Assembly (NCBI GenBank): GCA_021029595.1 | Contig: JAJJOY010000009.1 | Coordinates: 55,246-119,245 of the forward strand | Length of the DNA stretch: 64,000 nucleotides | From: Hominenteromicrobium mulieris | Lineage (GTDB): Bacteria > Bacillota > Clostridia > Oscillospirales > Acutalibacteraceae | Direction: 5' to 3' | Shown: positions 16,522 through 23,034 of the stretch, piece after piece | How positions within the stretch are numbered: position 1 is the first letter of the stretch | Layout of the letters: every line of letters starts with the position of its first letter | Program-made: the position numbers and the translations under genes | The notes under the pieces: generated by a model | Told to the model about the DNA's origin: nothing | Database searches by the model: none | The model's input: only the letters and a program-made list of their open reading frames with translations

Positions 16522-17424
16522 TTATTGCATTGTGAACTTCTTTAAAGCGTCGATATAATATTGCGCAAACAAGCTCGGCTCCACGTTTTCGCGCGTGAGA
16601 TAGCCGATTTCCATGTAATCGTCAAGATTGAGCGGCACGGCGACGATATTTTTGCCGTTTAGACTCTCGTTGATGACGCCGCTGCAAATGGTGTAGCCGT
16701 TCAGCCCGATGAGCAGATTGAACAGCGTTGCGCGGTCACAGACGTGGATGTCTTTGGCGCACTCAAGCGTGCTCTGAATTTCCTCGGAAAAATAAAACGC
16801 ATTGTGGTCGCCCTGCTCATAGGAAAGGCGCGGGTACGGCGCTAAGTCCTCCAGTGTGATGCTTTTTCGCTTTGCAAGGGGATTTTCTGCACCCAAAAAC
16901 ACGTGCGGCTGCGCTTTGAACAGCAGATGAAATCCCAGCCCGTGCGCCTTAATCGTCTTTTTTAAGACCGTCTCGTTGAACGGGCTTAAATACAAAACGC
17001 CGACTTCGCTTTTTAATAACGCCACGTCCTCGATGATCTCATACGTCTGCGTTTCGCGCAGGTGAAAATCGTACGTTTCGCCGCCGTGCTCCTTTAAAAG
17101 CGCCACGAAGGCCTCCACTGCGAACGAATAGTGCTGCGTGGAAACGCAAAACCGTCTGCGCACGGGCGCGCCGCCGAAATACCGCTCACGCATAAGGTCT
17201 AATTGGCTGTTCACCTGCCGCGCATAGCCGAGAAATTCTTCGCCCTCCGGCGTTAAGGTCACGCCCTTGTTCGTGCGGCGGAAAAGCGTGACCTGCAATT
17301 CGTTTTCGAGTTCCTTAATCGACGCGGTGAGGCTGGGCTGCGCGATGAAAAGCCGCTTTGCCGCCGCGCTGATGGTGCCCGTTTCCGCCACGGCAAGCAC
17401 ATATTGAATTTGCGTAAGCGTCAT
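16522..17424 (-). CDS. LysR family transcriptional regulator
   Basis: A 300-aa regulator. The N-terminal winged HTH (about 1-60) reads AETGTISAAAKRLFIAQPSL followed by ELENELQVTLFRRTNKGVTLT, the standard LysR pattern. The periplasmic-binding-like effector domain (about 90-300) contains LYLSPFNETV and a CSGVINES segment. Its ATG overlaps the stop of the Cys-rich small protein by four bases. It probably controls the MetE-like gene downstream, whose promoter carries a dyad, or its own operon. The effector is unknown; sulfur or methionine metabolites would suit the context. Confidence 0.92.
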   Translation of the reverse strand: MTLTQIQYVLAVAETGTISAAAKRLFIAQPSLTASIKELENELQVTLFRRTNKGVTLTPEGEEFLGYARQVNSQLDLMRERYFGGAPVRRRFCVSTQHYSFAVEAFVALLKEHGGETYDFHLRETQTYEIIEDVALLKSEVGVLYLSPFNETVLKKTIKAHGLGFHLLFKAQPHVFLGAENPLAKRKSITLEDLAPYPRLSYEQGDHNAFYFSEEIQSTLECAKDIHVCDRATLFNLLIGLNGYTICSGVINESLNGKNIVAVPLNLDDYMEIGYLTRENVEPSLFAQYYIDALKKFTMQ

Positions 17425-17717
17425 GCGTTCTCCCCGCTTTCGGTTCTGTTTTCCGCTTCCAGCCGTTTTAATACGCCCAGAATATCCTTGTAGCGCGCGA
17501 TCACCTTTTGGTAGTTTTCGCGTCGGTGCGGAAAAAGGCAGTTCGTGCAGTCCTTGATGCCGTTTTCTTTATATTGAAACGCGCCGCCGCAGTTGCGGCC
17601 CAAAGCGTAAAGCGGGCAGTAGCAGAAAAGACAATTGAAATTTTCCGGGTCCGCGCCCTTGTGGCAGGGAAAATACTCGCATTCTTTATGCGCAAAATAG
17701 CTGTAATTTTGAGACAT
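17421..17717 (-). CDS. Cysteine-rich small domain protein
   Basis: A 98-aa cytosolic protein with eight or nine cysteines in the first 63 residues: KECEYFPC, NCLFCYCPLY, GRNCGGAF and KDCTNCLFPH. The spacing is that of the cysteine-rich small domain family (probably a metal or Fe-S binder), which is often found near cobalamin genes; here it precedes a LysR gene and a MetE-like gene. The C-terminal part (about 65-98) is helical and charged. It overlaps the LysR gene by four bases (ATGA). The biochemical role is unknown. Confidence 0.75.
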   Translation of the reverse strand: MSQNYSYFAHKECEYFPCHKGADPENFNCLFCYCPLYALGRNCGGAFQYKENGIKDCTNCLFPHRRENYQKVIARYKDILGVLKRLEAENRTESGENA

Positions 17718-17794
17718 ATTGGCTCCTTTTAAGCGTGCAGGGTACGTGTCTACGTGAACGTGAAGCTCGGGTTATGGATTACGTTTATCGCCTC

Positions 17795-18217
17795 TTATGC
17801 TTTGTCTTCCATGGTTTTCACCATGTTTTTGATGCGCTTTGGGTCAAGACGCGGGCTGCCGTAGGGGCGCAGGGCCAAAGCCATCAGCTTCATGGGGTTA
17901 TCGTCCGCCGCAATGCGGTTAGAGCCCATTTTGCCGCACACCGTGCAGCGGTGAATGACAGCCCACTCCCCGTTTTTGCGCACCCACACGCTGATGGGCT
18001 CCATGACGCCGTGGCACGCGGATGCGCGGTCGCCGGGCTCGTTATCCACATGGACGCTCGAAAGGCAGTACGGGCAATGGTTGCGGTGGTCGCTGCCTGC
18101 GCCCTCGGGCAGAATTTCGCGCCCGCAGACCTTGCACGTAAACGGGTCTAAGCACGCATGCTTTTTGTAGTAGCCTTTTTCGTATTTTCTGCGCTTATTT
18201 TCACGGTTCACGGTCAT
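17795..18217 (-). CDS. RNHCP domain zinc protein
   Basis: A 140-aa protein with a basic N-terminal tail (about 1-20), then an RNHCP domain. The name-giving HRNHCPYCLSSVHVD is at about residues 44-58, with CKVCG before it and HRCTVCGKMGSNRI after it, giving two likely zinc knuckles. The fold is related to tRNA-binding and zinc-ribbon proteins, and its function is not established. Its 5' end overlaps the 3' end of a second, related gene by 17 bp, so the two are translated together. Confidence 0.85.
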   Translation of the reverse strand: MTVNRENKRRKYEKGYYKKHACLDPFTCKVCGREILPEGAGSDHRNHCPYCLSSVHVDNEPGDRASACHGVMEPISVWVRKNGEWAVIHRCTVCGKMGSNRIAADDNPMKLMALALRPYGSPRLDPKRIKNMVKTMEDKA

Positions 18218-18584
18218 ATCCTCCTTTGTCGCCCGCGCCGCCCATCATGCGGGTAAGCTCCTCTATTTTTTCCAGTGGGAACGGCGGCATGGAAAGCGGC
18301 CGCCCGGCAATGGAAAGCAGCAAAACGGGGTCGTCCTCGTCCGAAACGGGCGTAGAGGCAATCTCGCCGCAAAGGCTGCACCGGCCTAAAATCTCCCAGC
18401 TGTCATCGGGCTTCACCCAAATGGAAACGGGCTGTAGCTTGCCGCCGCATTCGTAGCCCTCGCTGTCCGCTTCATGGATGGCGGTAAGGCAGCGCGGGCA
18501 GTGGGCATATTCTTTTTCGGACACGTTTTCCGCCGGCTCAAAGCCGCAGGCAGGGCAGTGAAAACGCTTGGGGGTATATTCCAT
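18201..18584 (-). CDS. RNHCP-like zinc protein, divergent paralogue of the next gene
   Basis: A 127-aa protein with the same layout as its neighbour: FHCPACGFEP, YAHCPRCLTAIHE, then a GGKLQPVSIWV stretch and LGRCSLCGEIASTPV. It matches the neighbour's CKVCG, NHCPYCL, MEPISVWV and CTVCG blocks in order, so the pair looks like an old tandem duplication. The name-giving Arg-Asn has become Tyr-Ala. The start is ATG 18584 after AAGGAGGAAACGACCCT. It is the first gene of a two-gene operon with a near-consensus promoter. Function unknown. Confidence 0.78.
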   Translation of the reverse strand: MEYTPKRFHCPACGFEPAENVSEKEYAHCPRCLTAIHEADSEGYECGGKLQPVSIWVKPDDSWEILGRCSLCGEIASTPVSDEDDPVLLLSIAGRPLSMPPFPLEKIEELTRMMGGAGDKGGYDREP

Positions 18585-18629
18585 AGGGTCGTTTCCTCCT
18601 TGTTTTTCGGGAAAATATCTATAAAAACA

Positions 18630-18658
18630 AGTATAATATGAATCGCCGCATTCGTCAA
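18630..18658 (-). promoter_or_regulatory. Sigma-A promoter of the RNHCP gene pair
   Basis: On the minus strand, TTGACG, 17 bp, TATACT. Confidence 0.75.
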
Positions 18659-18690
18659 TTCCGTAAAAGGAAAAACGCCTTGCATTCCCG

Positions 18691-18743
18691 ATAAAAAGGG
18701 ACAATACCGCACATAAAACTTTCGACAGTGCGCGGTATTGCCC
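18691..18743 (-). terminator. Hairpin with minus-strand T run, no obvious gene upstream
   Basis: AATACCGC-AC pairs with GTGCGCGGTATT, extended by GGGAC/GCCCT. On the minus strand it is followed by CCCTTTTTAT. No minus-strand gene lies between it and the LytTR gene, so it may stop antisense transcription. Confidence 0.5.
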
Positions 18744-18923
18744 TTGACAGATTTATCAAATTGGAATAGATGAGATCAGAATAACCGCTTACGTTCCCAT
18801 AGAAATTTCTTCTGGCCTCATAGTTTTTTAAAAATTGTATTGATTTTAGCAGGGCGTTGCAATATACTTTAATAAATACAACTTGTTTTTCGACAAATAA
18901 GACGTTTTTTTGCGAGGTGCACT

Positions 18924-19718
18924 ATGACTACACAAGCTTTGCTGCAGCTTTCCGCCGACATTATAACGCGGTATTACAATAATGAGATCGAGCCGTTTCT
19001 GGCGGCCTGCCACCCGGACGTGCTGTGGATCGGCCCGGCAAATACACAGATTATCCGCACGCGCGAAACGCTCATCGAGACGTTTGCCGAAGAGCACCAC
19101 AACCTGCGCTTTGAGATGCACGACCTTGTGACCGTGCCGCTCATGACGCCCAGCAGCAAGGTACTGGAGGTGCTGCTGTTTTATGACGTAGACACCATTT
19201 GGCCGGACAACAGCATGCAGCGTGTAAAGCAGCGCGTTCAGCTTTCGTGGGTGGTGGAAGGCGGGCAGCCGTTCATCCGCGTGTGTCACGTTTCCAATGC
19301 ACTCGATTACGATGACCGCGATGTGATTTACCCCGTGCACTATGGAGAAGATCGTGTGCGCGTGGCAGTGCTTTCCGGCGAGGACCGCGCGCCGCGCATC
19401 GTTTTAAAGGGCGCGAACAAGGCCATGCTGTACCTGCGCCCCGCGTATATCGATTACTTAGAAACAAGCGGCATGCACACCTATATTCACACACAAAACG
19501 ACATACGGGAATCGACCGAGCGACTGACGGCGATCGATAAGCGTTATCCGGGACTGTTTCTGCGCTGCCACGAAAGCTACCTTGTGAACCCCGACCGCGT
19601 GACGGAAATCACCCGCTTTCATTTGACGCTTATAAACGGCACCACTTTGCCCATCCCCGAAAAGAAGTACACGACCGTGAAAAAGCGACTCTCGGAGATG
19701 CTGGCGAAAGAGAAATAA
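18924..19718 (+). CDS. One-component regulator: NTF2/SnoaL-like domain + LytTR DNA-binding domain
   Basis: A 264-aa protein. Residues about 1-135 look like an NTF2/SnoaL-type cone fold, with IITRYYNNEIEPFLAACHPD and LWIGPANTQIIRTRE typical of small-ligand pockets. Residues about 160-260 form a LytTR DNA-binding domain (YIDYLETSGMHTYIHTQ, FLRCHESYLVNPDRV, LPIPEKKYTTVKKRL). The usual response-regulator receiver is absent, so a ligand bound by the N-terminal domain may replace phosphorylation. GCGAGGTGCACT gives the ribosome site. A possible promoter (TTGACA at 18744, weak -10) lies upstream. It stands alone, and the target genes are not evident. Confidence 0.82.
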   Translation: MTTQALLQLSADIITRYYNNEIEPFLAACHPDVLWIGPANTQIIRTRETLIETFAEEHHNLRFEMHDLVTVPLMTPSSKVLEVLLFYDVDTIWPDNSMQRVKQRVQLSWVVEGGQPFIRVCHVSNALDYDDRDVIYPVHYGEDRVRVAVLSGEDRAPRIVLKGANKAMLYLRPAYIDYLETSGMHTYIHTQNDIRESTERLTAIDKRYPGLFLRCHESYLVNPDRVTEITRFHLTLINGTTLPIPEKKYTTVKKRLSEMLAKEK

Positions 19719-19760
19719 ATTTCCTGACCGTTCATGTGGTTTCCCTCACCCCTATGGGCT

Positions 19761-19783
19761 CCCGGTAACACCGGGTTATTTTT
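19761..19783 (+). terminator. Terminator of the LytTR gene
   Basis: CCCGGT and ACCGGG form a tight stem with a 3-nt loop, followed by TTATTTTT. Confidence 0.75.
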
Positions 19784-19898
19784 AACCTCTCGCACATAGG
19801 CAAAGCCTTATAAATCGTCCATGTGTTCGACCTCCTTTACCGCGCTTTCATGCAAAATACAGCAATTTACGAATTTTTAAATTTTTTTAAAAAAACAC

Positions 19899-19927
19899 TT
19901 GCTTTTTTCGTTTAGCTGTTGTATAAT
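19899..19927 (+). promoter_or_regulatory. Promoter of the initiator tRNA gene
   Basis: TTGCTT, 17 bp, TATAAT, with the tRNA beginning 28 bp after the -10. Confidence 0.85.
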
Positions 19928-19954
19928 AATTGAGCACTTGAGAAGTGAATATAT

Positions 19955-20031
<77 letters not shown>

Positions 20032-20072
20032 AAGAAACTCAGTTGTTCTTTTGAACAACTGAGTTTCTTCTT
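20032..20072 (+). terminator. Terminator of the initiator tRNA
   Basis: AAGAAACTCAGTTGTTC (20032-20048) pairs perfectly with GAACAACTGAGTTTCTT (20053-20069) around TTTT. Confidence 0.9.
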
Positions 20073-20113
20073 GTTTGGGCAAGTTTATGCCTGCGACTTT
20101 TCATTTATGCACC

Positions 20114-20165
20114 CGCGGCTCATAACCCGAAGGGGGCTGGTCGCCGGTGGCGACCGTCCAGCCCC
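20114..20165. repeat. tRNA-fMet anticodon-arm fragment followed by a GC-rich hairpin
   Basis: GGCTCATAACCCGAAGG (20118-20134) repeats 17 nt of the tRNA (19985-20001) exactly. It is followed by GGTCGCC/GGCGACC nested inside GGGGCTGG/CCAGCCCC (20133-20165). This looks like a remnant of recombination or duplication at the tRNA. Confidence 0.65.
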
Positions 20166-20200
20166 GACCGAGCCGGCAGGTGAGAACGTAGGAGATTATA

Positions 20201-20244
20201 GTGAAATTTGCCTTACGGCAAGTGAACTGTTCGCTCCGTGAACG
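20201..20244. repeat. Short member of the GTGAAAT mini-hairpin family
   Basis: GTGAAAT, then TTGCC-TTAC-GGCAA, then GTGAAC, then GTTC/GAAC. It has the same architecture as the larger element at 52501-52672. Confidence 0.55.
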
Positions 20245-20246
20245 TT

Positions 20247-20284
20247 AAAACCCCGATTCCGCACATAGACGGATCGGGGTTTTG
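20247..20284 (-). terminator. Terminator of the D,D-carboxypeptidase gene
   Basis: ACCCCGATTCCG pairs with CGGATCGGGGT with one bulge; T runs lie on both sides, so it could act in both directions. Confidence 0.75.
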
Positions 20285-20292
20285 TTCTGTAC

Positions 20293-21783
20293 TTATAAAT
20301 CTCTGTATTTCTTTACGCGGCGGACTTTTTTGTTTTTACGGTTCATCAGGATGGCAAGGATAGCATACGCGGCAGCCAAGACCAGCAAAATGGTGGCCGT
20401 AACGATAAACCACGTGGAGGTGAGCACCTCCTGCCCCTGCTGCAAAACCTGCACAATCTCGCTGCGCTCCACGCTTTCCGCGGCGACGAGCGCAACGGTG
20501 GAAAGCTCCGCGCCGTTATAATAGAACGTGGCGGTACCGACGTAATCGCCCTTTTTGATGGGCGCTTTCACGCTTTCGGGCAGATCGAGCTTTGTGGTGA
20601 TGGCGCCGCTTTCCAGACTGCTCGGCAGTGTTGCGGTGAGATTGCCCTGCGCCAGCACCTGCAGGCGGTCTTTGCCCCACGCGTATTTGAGGCCCACCTC
20701 GCCGAGAAGCTCGCCGTCTGTGACGAGCGTTTTGTTTTCGATATTCAAAAATGCCCAGCGGAACAGCGTCGCGGCATCGTACATTTCGCCGTGATAATCG
20801 ATATGGTTGCCCTCGCTGTCGATATACGGGCTGCCCATGCACACGACAAGGTAACTGTACCCGTCATACGTAGCCGTGGCGGAAATGCAGTAGCCGGATT
20901 CATTCAAGGAGCCGGTCTTTACGCCGGTGGCATAGGTGTAATACTCATCGTCATAGCTCAAAAGCATACGGTTCGTCGTGGTGACGGTGCGTTCCTCGCT
21001 TGTCATGTTCGTCGGCGGCTGCGTGTAATACGTCTGCGAGGTGACGTCCGTAAAATACGGCATTGTCAGCGCATACTCCGTAATGGTCGCCATCTCGCGC
21101 GCGGTGGTGTAGTGGTTTTCATCATGCAGGCCGTGCGGGTTCACAAAATGCGTGTTCGTGCAGCCGAGCTCCGCGGCCTTCTTGTTCATCAGCTCCACAC
21201 AGCTCATTTTGCCGTCACCGTCTTCGTCGTACTGCGGGTCGTCGGCCGTGATATTCAAAGAATCCACATATTTTGCAAGCGTCAGCGCGGCATCATTGCC
21301 GGATGGCACCATCATCAGGTTCAAAAGCTCATAGATGGTAAAGCTTTCGCCCGTTTGAATTTCCGCCAAAGACGAGCCCGTGCCCTCAAGCTCCTCGGCA
21401 ACGCTTTCCGGCACCGTAGTGCGCGTGTTTTGCAGGTCGCTGACCGTTTCCGCCGTGACGATATACGTCATGATCTTCGTCATGGAAGCCATGGGGCGGC
21501 GCTCGTCCGGATTATATGTATAGACAACGGTATCGGTATCGAGGCTCACCATATAGATAGAAGCACTGTTCGGGTCTGTGAGCTTATCGCACGGAAAGCC
21601 CATTTCGCTGCTTTGGGCCACGACCGTGTTTGTCGTTGTGTCGGTTTCCGAAGTCGAGGTATCGGAAGCTGTGGAATTTTCGCTCGCAGTGCTTTCGGCT
21701 GTATCGGCCAAAACGCCGGTCGTCAAAACGGAAAGCGACAGCAAAACGCTTGCGCATATCGATAAAAATTTATGTTTTCTCAC
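20293..21783 (-). CDS. dacA: D-alanyl-D-alanine carboxypeptidase (PBP5/DacA type)
   Basis: A 496-aa secreted enzyme that trims the terminal D-Ala of peptidoglycan pentapeptides. It has a signal peptide (residues 1-26), a Ser/Thr-rich linker (about 27-55), and an S11 peptidase domain with SMTK (100-103), SGN (161-163) and KTG (289-291). A PBP5 C-terminal beta domain follows (about 370-450). It ends in a membrane helix (about 458-482) and a basic tail, so it should be anchored at the outer membrane face. The start is GTG 21783 behind GGAGGATAAACA. It is monocistronic and divergent from sbcD. Confidence 0.93.
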   Translation of the reverse strand: MRKHKFLSICASVLLSLSVLTTGVLADTAESTASENSTASDTSTSETDTTTNTVVAQSSEMGFPCDKLTDPNSASIYMVSLDTDTVVYTYNPDERRPMASMTKIMTYIVTAETVSDLQNTRTTVPESVAEELEGTGSSLAEIQTGESFTIYELLNLMMVPSGNDAALTLAKYVDSLNITADDPQYDEDGDGKMSCVELMNKKAAELGCTNTHFVNPHGLHDENHYTTAREMATITEYALTMPYFTDVTSQTYYTQPPTNMTSEERTVTTTNRMLLSYDDEYYTYATGVKTGSLNESGYCISATATYDGYSYLVVCMGSPYIDSEGNHIDYHGEMYDAATLFRWAFLNIENKTLVTDGELLGEVGLKYAWGKDRLQVLAQGNLTATLPSSLESGAITTKLDLPESVKAPIKKGDYVGTATFYYNGAELSTVALVAAESVERSEIVQVLQQGQEVLTSTWFIVTATILLVLAAAYAILAILMNRKNKKVRRVKKYRDL

Positions 21784-21915
21784 TGTTTATCCTCCAACGG
21801 ACATGATATAATACTGTTAACTATTTTATTATTATAGCACGGTTTGGCACCCCTGAAAAGGTGCTCGCCGGCAAATTCAGAAAAAAGTCAGATTGAAAAT
21901 TTAAAAGGAGACGCT

Positions 21916-23034
21916 ATGCAGCTTTTACATATTGCAGACCTGCACTTCGGCAGGCTTTTGTACGGTCGCAGTTTAATGGATGACCAGCGGCATTTTGTGC
22001 GGCAGTCGCTTTTGCCTGCGCTGGATGAATATAAGCCCGATGCGCTGCTCATTGCGGGCGATCTGTACGACCGGCAGATTGCCTCGGTCGACGCGATTCA
22101 TTTATTCGACGAGCTCATCGATGCGCTGTGCGAACGGAGCATCCCCGCCGTCATCATTTCCGGCAACCACGACAGCCCGGACCGCATTGCGGTGGGCAAA
22201 AGCCTGCTTGCGCGGCACGGCATCCATATCATCACGGAGCTTAAAGACACGTTTACGCCGGTCGAGATCGGCAACATACAGATTTTCCCGCTGCCGTACT
22301 TTGAAAACGCCCAGATGCGCGAAATGCTGGGCGATGAAACGCTGCGCGGTGCGGGGGCCTGCATGCGCGCGGCGGTAGAAAAAATGGAAAAAGCGTTTGA
22401 CCCCGCGAAAAAGCACGTTTTGGTCGCGCACTGCTTTGCGGCGGGGGCCTCCACCTCCGATTCCGAAAGCCGCCTTTTTGTCGGCGGCGCGGGCGATGTG
22501 CCGACGGATGTCTTCTCCCCGTTTGACTATGCGGCGCTCGGGCACCTGCACGCGGCGCAAAGGGCAGGCGACACGGCGCGCTACGCGGGCTCACCGCTCA
22601 AATATTCCGTAGACGAAGCGCACCAGAAAAAGAGCATGACGCTCGTCACGCTCGGCGACACGGTGGAAACAACGTGCATCCCCGTAACCCCTCTGCACGA
22701 CGTAAAGCGCATAGAGGGTACGTTTGCGGCGCTGCTCGAAAACGGGCAGGCGGCGCCCAATGAAGACTATGTGGAAATTCTGCTCACCGACGACGAGCCG
22801 GTTTTCCGCCCGGCCGACCGACTGCGCCCCTATTACCCGAATGTACTCGGCGTGCGCAGCACGTGGTTTTTAAAGCAGCACGCAGGCACGCAGGCGGAAG
22901 CCGATCTGCACAGCCGCAGCCGCGCGGAGCTTTTCCGCGGCTTTTTAAAGGAGGTCTGCGGTGAGGAAGCGCAGCCGGAGGACGAAGCGCTGCTGGCGGA
23001 AATTCTAAAGGAACTGGAGGGCGATGCAACGTGA
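21916..23034 (+). CDS. sbcD: Exonuclease SbcCD subunit D (Mre11-type nuclease)
   Basis: A 372-aa calcineurin-like phosphoesterase, the nuclease half of SbcCD, which cleaves hairpins and DNA ends. Metal-site motifs are in order: ADLHFGRLL (phosphoesterase motif I), LLIAGDLYDRQ (II), ISGNHDSPDR (III), LVAHCFAAG (IV) and ALGHLHAAQ (V). ATG 21916 after AAAAGGAGACGCT is chosen over an in-frame codon 72 bp upstream that lacks a ribosome site. The stop overlaps the GTG of sbcC by four bases, so the subunits are coupled. The host carries several hairpin-rich intergenic repeats that would be natural substrates, which is only a remark. Confidence 0.94.
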   Translation: MQLLHIADLHFGRLLYGRSLMDDQRHFVRQSLLPALDEYKPDALLIAGDLYDRQIASVDAIHLFDELIDALCERSIPAVIISGNHDSPDRIAVGKSLLARHGIHIITELKDTFTPVEIGNIQIFPLPYFENAQMREMLGDETLRGAGACMRAAVEKMEKAFDPAKKHVLVAHCFAAGASTSDSESRLFVGGAGDVPTDVFSPFDYAALGHLHAAQRAGDTARYAGSPLKYSVDEAHQKKSMTLVTLGDTVETTCIPVTPLHDVKRIEGTFAALLENGQAAPNEDYVEILLTDDEPVFRPADRLRPYYPNVLGVRSTWFLKQHAGTQAEADLHSRSRAELFRGFLKEVCGEEAQPEDEALLAEILKELEGDAT

